NCBI GenBank assembly: GCA_014529385.2
Contig: CM043944.1
Location: forward strand, 70,695,895 to 70,759,894
DNA: 64,000 nucleotides
Direction of reading: 5' to 3'
Source of the DNA: Adiantum capillus-veneris
Taxonomy: Eukaryota; Streptophyta; Polypodiopsida; Polypodiales; Pteridaceae
Of the stretch, positions 19,281-31,307 are shown in pieces. A model generated the notes under the pieces. It saw nothing but the letters and a program-made list of their open reading frames with translations, had not been told where the DNA came from and made no database searches. Position numbers and translations under genes: made by a program. How positions within the stretch are numbered: position 1 is the first letter of the stretch; each line of letters begins with the position of its first letter.

Positions 19281-21101
19281 GAAAGAGTACTGTTTTTGTT
19301 TTTTAACGATACTAGTACGGCCGGCCGCCTTCGGCTCTCTCTCCCCCTCTCTCCCTCTTTATGGTGTGCAACTGGGCTTTTTTTCGTTTTGGATTTTAGC
19401 CTTCAAGTCGCACATTGCGACACATGTAAAGGAGAGCCCTTCCGCCATATTATGTTAGTAGATATGGTTTCACCCCTAGACCAAAGAGAGAGGTGACATA
19501 AATGGCAAAATCATGGAATACTTGATGCAGTGAATATATTCCATCAATCCTAGGAAGAGAACAAAACATGGCTTCACATGCCATGTGGTATTATCATATG
19601 ATCTATGCCATCATGGTAACTTGCATAGTTCGAGGGGTTTTCAAAGATTAAAGCTAGGAGGATCTTTTGTTACTATTAGATGGTCCCTATGGCGAAGTTT
19701 TCTAAGCTACCTAGACGCTCATTTGTTAATACTTGGGATTCACTCATCGAAAATAGGAATTTCTTAGAGACATGGCAACCCTTACATGGAACACTACCAC
19801 ACTTACAAGTGGTTATTCCACGTTGAAACAAGCATTAGGTATATCCATTTAGCCAAAACATGGGGATGCTAGAGAGGGTTGAGTGTTGCTACCAGCTAGG
19901 ATGTCTTACACTACCCAAAGGTAGAGCAATGGCCCTTGAAGGTTTCAATATTGAAAAGGAAGATGAGGGAGCTCCTCGAAACTAGAAATAACAAGGTTTG
20001 TAAGCCCTAGAGAAAGGAATATACCTTTGTAAGGTCAGAATAGTTTGAACTTACGAATTATATAAAAAGTATAAAACACTCGCAAAAATCCAAAGCAAGG
20101 GACACATTAAACAGAAAAAGGAAAAGCTAAACCACTTTGTTTGTTAGTAAACAAAACTAAATGAAAATGAATCAATCTTCACTTGAAATGCTTTTAGAAA
20201 AGGCATAAGCAAAATAAGATAAAGAAGCTAACTTGACAAACAAATATGTCTATTAAATGCTGGAAAAAGTACTTTTTAACTAGTATCAACCTCAAATTCT
20301 CTCATTCTTCGGGTGGGGTTTTTTGGGCAGGTCAAAATGGTGGCGAGTCTGTCTCTCGCGTCAGCAATACTCAAAAGTTTGTATGGAGTTCATTCATGAT
20401 GTGAATGTACTAATCAACGAACTAAGTTTCTATCACCCTCCAGAGGTGATGGGCAAACTTAACCATGAGAAATGTTAATGTTTGTCAAGTAAGAACAAAA
20501 ATGATAAGCTCCCCAGTTTTATTAAATTTACTCATGAAAGTCTTGAACATTCCATAGGAAGAAACATTGAAAATAAACTTACTACGATGAATGAGTCCCC
20601 TTTCTCAACAAGTCACGATAGCACGATTGGACAACAAAAACAGATTTACAAGAACAAAGTCGAGATAAAGACTTTTTTCTAGCAAAAAGAGAGATGTTCA
20701 AAGAAATGGGAGGCATACATATGATATTTAGATTGGCATCCTCTAGTTCAAGAGTTAGCAAGGACAAGATGCTTAATAAAATCAAACTCAATGCATAAAG
20801 TAATAGAAATTGGCAAGAAAAACAACACAATTAATACCCATAGGATACCAATACAATTAATACCCATAGGATACCAATTGTTTGCTCGGAAAGAGTCATA
20901 AATTATTCCTTTATAAATGTAATAAAGGAAGACATAAAGAAACACAAAGGACTTGGCTTGGAGACATAAAGGAGATGATTACTCGTTCATGCTTCTCAAA
21001 GAGTTCAAAAACTTTATGATATAGTGAATCAATTAAAATGGAACTCGAGTTAGCAGGTTCGTCTACTTTCTTCAGAGGATTTTTCCAAAGTTTATTTATG
21101 C
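19281..21101. other. Unassigned sequence left of element C
   Basis: No domain recognised on either strand. It includes a GC-rich palindromic patch (ACGGCCGGCCGCC at about 19317), a purine/A-rich stretch at 20030-20280 and a short direct repeat (AATTAATACCCATAGGATACC, two copies at about 20830-20875). Confidence 0.5.
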
Positions 21102-22224
21102 TGTGAGCGGGATGGAAACACACAGAACACCTCTATAATGACCTGACACACACTCTTGGAAGGATATGCACACACACTATGGGGCACCACTTGGCTTACA
21201 CAACACACCTGGCCGAGACAGGAAACACACCTATGGAGTGAGAGGAGAGAGACTACCCTTTTACCCACTCCACACAGAGAGACACACACACACGCACACC
21301 TAAAAAACTCAGCTCACAAGAGGAGAATTTCTGATGTTTAGATACAATTGAGCTTGGGCCAACACCAATGGGGCAAATAGCTCACACAATATGGGTAAAA
21401 TATGCCAGATACAATCACAAACTGGAGTAAAAGCTTCATTCACATAGGAGAAACTTACACAGCCAAAACAGCAGAAAAAGAGTGAGGAATTTGGCAAAAT
21501 GGACAGTGCCATCGCGTCCGGAACGTCCCAAAACCCCAATCTACAATGTCAAAGTGCTCAAATCCGACCTCGGATGAGCAGTTTACGGCCAAAACAGACT
21601 CCAAAATGAGCAAAAATTCTCTCCACGTTTTTTCTGGTCTTCTCTCAGTTTTTTCAGTTCCCACACTTAGCTTTATCACTTGGGCACCCTTGGCCTTTTG
21701 GTTGACCTCAAACGGACCTCGAACAGGCCAAAAACTTACCTCGCAGTGCATAGTTGTCACCCTGTTGCATCCATACGCACACCTGGCACTCGACTTTTTT
21801 CAATAATGCATCCCGCCACCACGTGAAGTGGCCCCAAAAAGTGGTCCTCATGATGACCTCTTTGCATAATTATCACAACAAAACATCCACTTTGTGTCTG
21901 TACTCATCCATGTGCAAATATTGACCCCATTCGACCTCCTAACGCCACTAGATGTCATCTGACGCACCTGCTTACCTTATGTCGTCGGCCCGCGGATAGC
22001 TTTCTCGAGAAGTTTTACGCGCTACCAACTCCTCATTATTATAGAAAAAACACATTGGTACTCGTGATAATGAAAATTGATGCACTATGTACATGTTGTC
22101 CTACCTGTACACATGTGGGCCCCACGTAACCACCTGGCTTTGGAAAATGGGCAATCCTTTATTCGATGCACCATGCATGTGTATGTACATATGCGCAATC
22201 CCTTGCTCCAAAAAACTCCTGACA
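21102..22224 (-). repeat. 3' LTR of element C
   Basis: 1123 bases, TGTGAGCGGG...CTCCTGACA on the plus strand. It matches 28669-29794 throughout, with most differences being transitions. Its first 200 bases are rich in ACAC words. On the minus strand GGGGATGGGCAAATTA just upstream (22225-22245) is the candidate polypurine tract. Confidence 0.9.
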
Positions 22225-22252
22225 TAATTTGCCCATCCCCTAGCCTGCTAGA

Positions 22253-23671
22253 TCATTCATGATCAGCAGCAGCAAAAAGCGATATGAGACTCGCCGCATC
22301 ACAGGTCTCCTCGTCCCTCATAGACCTTACTTGTTTTGCAGACAGCTCATCTTGCTTCACCATCATTAACCTGGCATGATATAGTTTAAGACGCAATCCA
22401 TTTACCCTTGACTTATGTAAAATCCCATCCAAGTTAGCCAGCTGATATGTACCATTCGGAAAACACTCCACTACCTTGAAAGGGCCTTCCCACTTAATTT
22501 GAAACTTCTTTTGGAAGGTGTTGTTGAGCTTACTGTTGTAGCACAAAACCAAGTCATGCTTCTTGATACCCTTACTTTTGACCTTTTTATATATCTTCGC
22601 CAAAGCCTTATCCTACATTAGCCCATAATGCTCCAATGCACTCATCCTATTCAACTGAACCTCTTGTAACTGCAAGAGCCTCTCTTTGAACGCATCACTA
22701 GGTGGCCCAAGCAACTTCTCTAACATCTTGACAACAGGCAACTCTACTTCCACAGGCAATAGTGCTTCCTTTCCATACACCAAATGAAATGGAGTAAACC
22801 CTGTACCTGTCTTTACCGAAGTACGGTAAGCTCATAATGCACAAGGCAATTCCAAATCCCAATTCTTTCCTTGGTGCTCTATCACTTTCGAAAGAATTTG
22901 TACCAACTCACCATTGAATCTTTCATTCAAGCCATTACACAGTGGGTAATAAGGAATGGTATGCTGATGCCTAATCTTCATCTTCGCGCATAAAAAATCT
23001 AGCAGTTTAGCTCTAAATCCTGGCTCCTTATTCGAAAGTAGCTCCAGTGACACCCCAAACTTGCAACATATTTCATCATATACAAATTTTGCCACATCCT
23101 TTGCAGTGATCTATTTTACTGCTATAGCCTCTGCCCATCTAGAGAGATAGTCCACTGTAGTCAAAATATAGCTTTTGCCCCTGCTTGTGATAGGTAACGG
23201 GCCTATTGCATCAATCCCCCACTTTTCAAACACATCAAATGCCATAATGGTTTTTCGTAGCTCTGGCTTCAACACTCTCTTCCCAAATGCTTGACACCTA
23301 TTGCAAGACCTACACCAATGGTGAACATCCTTTTGCAAACTAGGCCATACATACCCTTCTTGCAAGATCTTATGCAAGGTGATCTTTAGAGCAAAATGGC
23401 CACCACATGCGCCTTCATGATTCTCTTCCAACACTCTATAAAGCTCCTCCCGCCAAGGTACACGTCTCAACACAAGATCAGCCCCTTTCATGTACAAGAT
23501 ATCACCAATCAATTTGTACCTGTATGCTCTACGCACAAAACCATACTTCTTAGACTTTTGAATGTCCTTTGGAATGATTCCTGTTAGCAAAAACTCCTCT
23601 TCTTGAGCCAAACTTTCCCGACCATGATAAAGAGGTAGACTGGTCCTTAACACAAATAGCTCCCCAATCAT
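22253..23671 (-). pseudogene. Element C: integrase
   Basis: In order on the minus strand: HHCC finger (H-E-G-A-C-G-G-H ... C-R-S-C-N-R-C), core with W-G-I-D-A-I-G-P and T-V-D-Y-L-S-R-W, then E-L-L-S-N-K-E-P-G-F. There an Asn replaces the second catalytic Asp of the DDE triad. Next come Y-Y-P-L-C-N-G-L-N-E-R-F-N-G-E with the Glu, and a C-terminal W-E-G-P-F-K-V-V domain. Stops lie near 23111, 22830 and 22615. The enzyme would insert the cDNA; this copy has lost both frame and a catalytic residue. Confidence 0.9.
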
Positions 23672-23700
23672 GCTTTGAGCTGCTTCATGTGCCTTGCCAT

Positions 23701-24393
23701 TTAGAGCACGTTCAATGTGTTTAATGCTCCATGTTCAAACTTTTTATATAGGCATTTAATTCTGAAACACATTGCCTTCAAAGAGGTGTTCTTGCTCTTC
23801 CACACACCCAGCACTTGCTTCACAACTAACAAGGCATCACCTTTTATGCTCAACCTTCTAATCCCATGCTTCAAACAAATGTATAATCTGGCTTCCAACG
23901 TAGCATATTCAGCCTCATTGTTACTATGTGCATCCAATTTGAACCCTCTCTTGCATACTAGCTTCCCCTCTGGATCATTAAGTGATATACCCCCTAAGGC
24001 CGCATCATGGCTCTTTCTGTATGAACCATCAAAGAACAACACATGTGCATTGCTGATCTGTGGCACTTCTTCAACTACCTTTCTCACCACCTCTTCCTTA
24101 ACAAGGAGGGGATTCTCCTTGTAGGTCAACAAATCAGCTAAGGTAGCCGTTGTACTGTCTTCCACTAGGAAAGAGAACTCGAACTCTTGCAGCTCAATTA
24201 CCCATTTCTTCACCACATTTGACATGTTAGTGCCATTATTAATTGTGGCAAAAAGGCATAACTCGTCAAGAAAACAAAAGGTCGTGGTAGCAAGTAATGA
24301 CGAAATCGTCGACAAGCAAATATTACACTGGCCATCACTAGCTCTACTTCCGAGAATTTTCTCTATGCTAACAACTTCACTCGGCTTGCACAA
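23701..24393 (-). pseudogene. Element C: degenerate RNase H end plus additional RNase H domain
   Basis: The first part (K-K-W-V-I-E-L-Q-E-F-E-F-S-F, A-T-L-A-D-L-L) is the end of the ordinary RNase H. From about 24060 a second domain follows: L-F-F-D-G-S-Y-R-K-S (Asp), S-N-N-E-A-E-Y (Glu), S-I-K-G-D-A-L-L-V (Asp), with a predicted helix between. These are the acidic positions of an RNase H fold. It precedes the integrase finger. In the Tat lineage this second domain is thought to take over RNA removal. Confidence 0.85.
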
Positions 24394-25446
24394 TACACTG
24401 GCCTCATATAATGGTTGCCCTTCCCCTTTTGCAATAGCATGGCTCCAATGGCATCATCCCCTACTGATGGATTTACATAAAAAACTTTCTCCCAATCAGG
24501 AGCCTGCATGGCTGACAACCCCCCTAACACCCCTTTCACCTCTTGAAACACTTCTTCACACTTGTCATCCCATTGCAATGGATCATGCTTTGCCACTTGT
24601 TGTAATGGATAAAGGAGCTGTGAAGACAAAGGAATAAACCGCGCCATGTACTTCACTTTGTATATAAAGGTTGCCAATTTCTTCGTACTCGTAGGTGATG
24701 GAAGAAGAATAATAGACTTAACCTTGTCTGGATCAGCCTCAATGCCATTTTCTGACACCATGTGGCCCAGTAACTTCACCCTTGGCTGTGCTATATGACA
24801 CTTCTTTGGATTTAGTTGTCCTCCACATTCATCATATCGAGCCAATACCATCTGCAGCTTCTCATGGTGCTCAGCCCTATTGCTGTAGACACAGAAGTCA
24901 TCCATAAAAGCTTTAACACAACTACCAATGAAAGGTTCCAATACCCAATTTGCTCTCTCTTGATAGAAAGATAATCCATTTGACAACCCAAACGGCAATA
25001 CTGTGTAGCAATAGCAGCCCCATGGCGTAATAAAATTTGTCTTTGTGCGGTCTTTAAGAGCAATCTTCAATTGAAAATAGCCTGAAAAACCATCACACAC
25101 ACTGTACCTCTCATAACCTGCCCACTGAATCCAAGATCTAATCGATGAATGGAAGAGGATATGGGTTCTTCTTAGTGGCTGCATTTAAGGGCTTAAAATC
25201 TACACAAATCCTCCACTTTCCATCCTTCTTTGGGCTGACTACTACTGGACTCGCCCATTCTACGGTCTCCACAGGGACTATGAACCCTGCCTTCAATAAC
25301 TTGTCCACCTCTTCCCGCAAGGCTTCCATCTGCTCTTGACCCATCCTTCTTAGCCTTTGCCGCACTGGCTTAGCACCTTCTTTAAGCTCTATATGCATCT
25401 CTTCGCCCTTGAATCCTCTGATCTCTTCATATGAAGTAATGAACAA
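24363..25446 (-). pseudogene. Element C: reverse transcriptase and start of RNase H
   Basis: The approach M-E-A-L-R-E-E-V-D-K-L-L-K-A-G-F-I-V-P-V and K-K-D-G-K-W-R-I-C-V-D-F-K-P-L-N-A-A-T lies at 25138-25446. After a frame change near 25140-25180 come F-S-G-Y-F-Q-L-K-I, V-L-P-F-G-L-S-N and the catalytic F-M-D-D-F-C-V-Y-S, then L-L-G-H-M-V-S. The RNase H start reads Y-V-N-P-S-V-G-D-D-A-I-G and lacks the usual T-D-A-S block, so this first RNase H is probably inactive by descent. Confidence 0.92.
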
Positions 25447-26243
25447 ATCAGGAAAAATAGCCAGCTGTGTAAATACATCTCCTTCTCCATAGCTGCGAGG
25501 TCTCCATTGATCATTTGTGTCATCAATTCCTGCTTCTTTGATAATTCGACCTTGGTTTGCATCAGCCCTTCAATCACTTCATAAGGCCCTTCACTTTCAT
25601 CTTCAACTTCATTCGTAAATGCAACTAAGCCAGACTCCTGGATTTCTTTGTCCATCAAAAGAAATGCAACATCAGCATCCTCATCATTGTTGGTAGTACT
25701 ATCATTGTCCTCATCAGACACTTTGGAATAGTCTTCATCACTAGACTCATCCTTATCTTCATAAATCTCTTCCAATCGTTTCCTTGTGTCCATATTATAT
25801 AGCTTCTTGGCACCTGTCTTTCCATAGAGGCTAATAGTACCACGTCGCCAATCTTGAACAGCTCCCACTGCACGTAACCATGGTCTGCCCAATATAATAG
25901 GATATACTCCCAACCCCGCTGGCATCACATGAAAATCAACCACTGCCTTTGCATCATATGCCTCCACTTCTAAGCTCTTTACAACACCCAAACATTTTAC
26001 TTTCTGATGGTTTGTCAATCTGATCTGTAAGCCTGACACCCCAGACACTGTAAGACCCATCTTCTCAATGCATGAGTGTGTTATGACACATATTTAGGCT
26101 CCGCCATCCACATAACCTTGTCCCAAATTTTTCCTTTTATGCCACACATCTACTATTGGACAAATGTCTGGTAGCTCATCCATCGCAAACACCTTCACTG
26201 AACCTCTCTCTGACTCTTTCTCCATTGGGTTAACCATCCTCTT
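25389..26243 (-). pseudogene. Element C: aspartic protease
   Basis: The active site Y-V-D-G-G-A lies near 26095-26115 and is followed directly by a TAA where family members have a codon for a polar residue. The next frame (from 26060) continues V-M-P-A-G-L-G-V-Y-P-I-I-L-G-R-P-W-L and an acidic linker (D/E-rich, near 25650-25760) to the RT. The protease would process the polyprotein. Confidence 0.82.
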
Positions 26244-27050
26244 TCATTGTCGCTTTAGCTTAGGCACCATCTCTATAAGCTGCCCAAAAGTGACATCTGC
26301 CTTCCTGCTTGTCAAATCCTCCTTCAAGTCATAGCTTAATTGCCCATCCCCTAGTGGAAAATCTGAAACATGGAACTTGCGACGAGCTCTCCTTTTCCTC
26401 TTGGCCTTGACATCCTTGCCTTCATGGCTCTTTCCCTTCTTCTTACTAGGACCTGGGGTACTTCTTTCTTCCTTTTCCTCTATGGTCCTCTTTCCAATAG
26501 GCATCACTAATGTATCCTCTAGCTTTGATGCCTTCTCCAAGGTGACTACATTTAACACTTTTGTCTTTCTCTTTTCCTCCTGGGTTAATCCACTGGTTCC
26601 TTCTTCTTCCTTGATTTCGATGCCATAATCATTTGACCTAGTTAGCACCTGTCTTGGCAATGGATACATGTTTTCTCCCATCCCTGGTGGCTTATCACAT
26701 TGCGGGCTGATGTGGCCCAAGTCTCCACAATTATAACACGTGGACGTCTGCCTCCAAAACCTACCATTGCTTTGTCCAACACCATTCCTGGGCCTTTCTT
26801 CACCTCCTGGCTGATTTTCAAACCTCCCTCGACCTCGATTATTTCCCACTTGACCTAGCATGTTTAGGCTGAGATTCTTCATCAAATCTACCACTTGCCT
26901 CATGTCTTGCCTTAGCCCATCATCTTGCACTGTTGTAGTGACCACTGCTGGCATAAATTGAGGAGTAACAGAAACCACTGGTTCATGATGAACCCTTAGC
27001 ATGCGACCTTGCGAAGAATCCATAGGCCGAAATTCAGACCTCATGGGCAA
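26244..27050 (-). pseudogene. Element C: gag nucleocapsid
   Basis: An intact CCHC zinc knuckle, C-Y-N-C-G-D-L-G-H-I-S-P-Q-C, lies near 26690-26735 after a Gly/Arg/Asn-rich stretch. A Lys/Arg-rich tail with K-A-K-R-K-R-R-A-R-R-K follows near 26380-26400. It would bind element RNA. The frame is open for 268 codons, the longest uninterrupted piece of this element's gag. Confidence 0.85.
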
Positions 27051-27065
27051 AGACTCTACTCCTAG

Positions 27066-27659
27066 CTAGCTCATTTTTCTCATCTTCCACTCTTTGTTCC
27101 TTGCTACCTCTAGTGCATCTTCATATATTTTAAGTTTCTTTAGCTCCACTCTCCAACGTATATTCTCCCAAAGACCAGCCAAGAACCTATCCTTCTTCAT
27201 CATGTCAGGTGGGGGTACTTGTGATGCTAAAGCTTTGCACATCCTCTCCCATGCCAATGAAAACTTTCATATATACGCATCTACTGGCTCACCTTCCTTC
27301 TGCACCAAACCTTGTACTTCTTGCCATACTTTGTCAGGATCTTCTATCTTCACAAACTCCACTTCCAATTCATGCCTTAGATTGTCCCAACTCAATCTTA
27401 TAGGTGGATCAGCCACACGCAACTCTTCTTCAAATACCTTGGACCAAATTCGTGCATCACTCTTCAAACAAATTTGGAGAAGACGTAACATCTGCGACGG
27501 GTCATGAATCTGGTTGCTAATACAGGCAACCTCCATTTTTTCCAAAAAGTCTTCCACATCTTCATCACTTCTTCCATGAAATTCCGGATAGGAGAAAGCC
27601 ATGACTACCCAACTTTCAATGCTTTGAGAACCCCTTCGAACACACGTGCAAGAACCCAA
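27066..27659 (-). pseudogene. Element C: gag core
   Basis: It starts near M-A-F-S-Y-P-E-F-H-G-R-S-D-E-D-V-E-D-F-L and continues R-L-L-Q-I-C-L-K and L-R-H-E-L-E-V-E-F, the retrotransposon gag fold. A frameshift near 27260 separates the last 60 codons. Upstream, 27660-28668 is the non-coding leader, with tandem GTACCT words near 28530-28560 and AAGCTCG words near 28600-28625. Confidence 0.82.
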
Positions 27660-28668
27660 AACTTTTCACTACCCAATCCTTAGAAACTTCAATGGAGCTC
27701 AACTTTAGATAAGGACAAACACATGCACATCAAATGAGTTTTCATAGTTAATCATCGGAATTACAACAAGCAAAGCACATTCCAGGATCTCTCGTAATCT
27801 TTTTGGCCCGAACATAAAGACTATGCGTTGCTGAAAAAAAACCTTACTGGACACATGAACATTTACCTGGATTCTGAGTTAAATGAAAAGGAGTGAATTG
27901 AGGGTCATTTTGATCATCCATTAAAGTCAATCATGCAGCTCCCAAGGAAGCACACCTATCCTATCCTCTGATTTTGCCAAAATTTCAACAGCATAACAGC
28001 ATAAATGGCTCAAAAGAACAAAAAACCAACCATCATATCTTGGAAAAATTTTGACAGAGTTTCCCCAGAAGTAGAGCAGTAGGAACCCAAAATATAGACT
28101 GTATATGTATGTATAAACTGCCAACAATAGGACCCGAGCATCAAGTAGGAATCACTAGTACATAGTCTATCGCGAGGTCACGAAAAGGGTGATCCAGCTA
28201 CCTGCATCACCGAAAGGATCTCCACATTTGAGAATCCCCCAGCTCAATAAAACCTAATGCTATCGACCCTCACACGAAGGCTTATGCAAATCTCGTATAG
28301 CCAAGTCTCAGAAATGACTATCTTCCAGACCAAGTCTCAGAAATAGCTAAGACTGTCAAAAAAAACCCAAGTATGGCTCCACAAAGACGTACAATGGCAG
28401 TTTCCACAAGTAACGTACAATACCAACAGACAATGCGCTCAAACTGGCGCCAAATGATGCATACCCACGGCAACTGCAAATGACCTTCACTATCAGTGTA
28501 TCACTCTACTCCAGCTACCTGTACCTGTGTGAATCATCTGTACCTGTACCTGTACCTGTCCCTGTAACCTGTGGTCTGCAACCTGTAATCCCGAATCTTG
28601 AAGCTCGAAGCTCGAAGCTCGAAGCAGAAGGTACTCGAAGAAGATCCTCCGTGCGGACGTCAAAAAAA
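27660..28668 (-). other. Leader (5' untranslated region) of element C
   Basis: Roughly 1 kb between gag and the 5' LTR. It has no long frame and no recognisable initiator-Met primer site next to the LTR. The block at about 28190-28420 recurs in a related relic at 38150-38400. Confidence 0.7.
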
Positions 28669-29794
28669 TGTGAGTGGGATGAAAACACACAGAACGCCTC
28701 TATAATGACCCGACACACACTCTTGGAAGGATATACACACACACTATGGGACACCACTCGACTTACACAACACACCTGGCCGAAACAGGGAACACACCTA
28801 TGGAGTGAGAGGAGAGAGACTATGCTTTTATCCACTTCACACAGAGACACGCACACGCACACCCAAAAAACTCAACTCACAAGAGGAGAATTTCTTATGT
28901 TTAGATACAATTGAGCTTGGTCCAACACCAATGGGGTAAATATCTCACACAATATGGGTAAAATATGCCAGATACAATCACAAACTGGAGTAGAAGCTTC
29001 ATTCATAAGAGAAACTTACACAACCAAAACAGCAGAAAAAGAGAGAAATTTGGCAAAATGGACATCACAATCGCGTTTGGAACGTCCCAAAACCTCAATC
29101 TACAATGTCAAAGTGCTCAAATCTAACCTCGGATGAGCAGTTTACGACCAAAATGAGCAAAAACACAGTTGCGACTGTTCCTCCTCTTCTTTCCACGTTT
29201 TTTTTTGTCTTTTCTCAATTTTTTTAGTTCCTACACTTAGCTTTATCACTTGGGTATCCTTGGCCTTTTGGTTGACCTCAAACGAACCCCGAACAGGCCA
29301 AAAACTGACCTTGTAGTGCATAATTGTCACCCTGCTGCATCCATACACGCACCGGACACTCGACTTTTTTCAATAATGCATCCCACCACCACGTGAGGTG
29401 GCCCCAAAAAGTGGTCCTCATGATGACCTCTTTGCATAATTATCACAAGAAAACATCCACGTTGTGTCCGTACTCATCCACGTGCAAATATTGACCCCAT
29501 TCGACCTCCTGACTCCACTAGATGCCATCTGACGCACCTGCTTACCTCATGTCGTCAGCCCACGGATAACTTCCTCGAAAAGTTTTACGTGCTCCCAACT
29601 CCTCATTATTATAAAAAGAACACATTGGTACCGATGATAATGAAAATTGATACACTATGTACGTGTTGTCCCACCTATACACATGTGGACCACACGTAAC
29701 CACTTGGCTTTGGAAAATGGGCAATCCTTTATTCGGTGCACCATGCATGTGTATGTACATATGCACAATCCCTTACTCCAAAAAACTCCTGACA
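28669..29794 (-). repeat. 5' LTR of element C
   Basis: 1126 bases, TGTGAGTGGG...CTCCTGACA on the plus strand, partner of 21102-22224. Confidence 0.9.
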
Positions 29795-31307
29795 ACGCGA
29801 GCCAAAATGGCTTTGAAACAATAACCAAGATGTTAAGAAATTACAAGAACCAACCATGGAGAATGGAATGTGATATAAAAACCATCATATATCATTGACA
29901 TTCACTGAAGTTTTGAGGGGTAATATGGAAATAAGTCACCTCAACAACCATCATCGTTCTGGCTTTCAAATTCGAAGGAATACCAGTTAAATCACAATTC
30001 TCATATTCAACTTTATTTTTCTTTCCTGTTGCAAAAAAGGCCTGGACGTTGAGAAACCATACTAGCTTGCTATGTAAATAATTCTGATTGTGAACTCATA
30101 CAAAGTTAAAAGGTAGCTTCTGCTGATAGTTTTCTAATACAATACCTTCAACTTTATGTTTAAAAAAAGACGTCAACCAATCATAAAACTAACAAATTTT
30201 TGACTCCTCAAAGTTTACATCCTGGACTACTTACAACTTCCAAATATCTTGATAAGATAACAAAGCAGAATGCCGCTTTCGCCGGCCTCCTTGAACTTCC
30301 TCCTTGCTTCAACTTACCTTCTTCTCCCTCCTTTGCCTTCCAAAGTTTACATATCTAAGCACAAGTAAAGAAAGCACTACTTTGATGCCATTGCAACTTG
30401 AGCTCAAAATTCCCTCCATGTTCAATTCTAGGGTGTCACTTACTTCACCCAAAGGAAGAAAAAGAAGACGACACATCAAACCTTCAAAGACTTTGATATC
30501 AAGGAATCACCCTCAAAAAAGGCAGGTTTTTGGAAGGAATGAACCAAAACAAGGAGAGATGGAACTATAGAATTACATGATGCCAGAATATTAAGGGGAA
30601 ACAAAAACAACATTATCTCCAACTCTATACAAAAAGCAAGGCTTAAATATGTCACTTTCTATCACCGAAGCTATCATAACCTCTGGAATTCTTTCAAGCA
30701 GGTAAAGGAAGAGGAAGTAAAGGTACTAAGCAGTTCAGCCAACTATTAGAACACAATCAAAAACATTGCCAAATTACACGCTCCTAGTTTTAACCCTCAG
30801 CCCTACTACTTAATATAACATACTAACGCTCTCAGGGCAAGCAACGTCGGTGTTGTGATTTTGGCTTAGCATTTTTGTGGTTTGCTGCAGGGCATTTCAG
30901 CACTAATTGATGATGGTGGGGGCCTTGCACGTGTGCAGGATCTTGATATATATCAACTTACCCAGTGAAAAACACAAAAAACCCATATTAAGTGCACTTC
31001 AGTTGAAACAACTTAAAACCACTTAGATACAGCCTAACACTCTGCCACTGGCACACTTCACACACCACCCAACAGTTCAAATTCACAGTTGTGACAAATG
31101 AAGAAGCAATGCCAAAACAGGTCATCTTACAAAGTCTTGAGAACGTAGAACAGCAGAAGAAGCTTATCTGGACAAGCCTCAGTAAGAGGGTGGGTGTTAG
31201 GCGTTACAAACAAGCCGCAATTCACAATATTATGTAGAACCTTTGACGAGAACAACTAGTGTTGCTGAGTACACGTTAACTATTCAAGAGTACCATAGCT
31301 ACCCAAC
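29795..31307. other. Stretch between element C and UBR7, includes UBR7 3' UTR
   Basis: No transposon domain or long conserved frame. The part next to 31308 must hold the UBR7 3' untranslated region. I cannot place the polyadenylation site. Confidence 0.5.

Larger units (their letters stand above)
21102..29794 (-). mobile_element. Tat-like Ty3/gypsy retrotransposon, element C (full length, decayed)
   Basis: An 8.7 kb element on the minus strand with 1.12 kb LTRs at both ends. The gene order is gag, nucleocapsid, protease, RT, RNase H, a second RNase H-like domain, integrase. The extra RNase H between the ordinary one and integrase is a hallmark reported for the Tat lineage of plant gypsy elements. 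Stops and small shifts interrupt every gene. The LTR pair differs at roughly one base in ten by eye. The five bases outside the two ends do not match, so no target-site duplication is visible. Confidence 0.88.

Noticed and set aside
19310-19335. Vector or adaptor sequence (ACTAGT next to GGCCGGCC)
   Set aside because: Restriction-site words can occur by chance; the flanks continue as ordinary plant-like sequence and no vector backbone is visible.
22253-27659. Functional autonomous retrotransposon
   Set aside because: Stops in integrase, protease and between RT blocks, plus a substituted catalytic Asp, show that this copy is dead.
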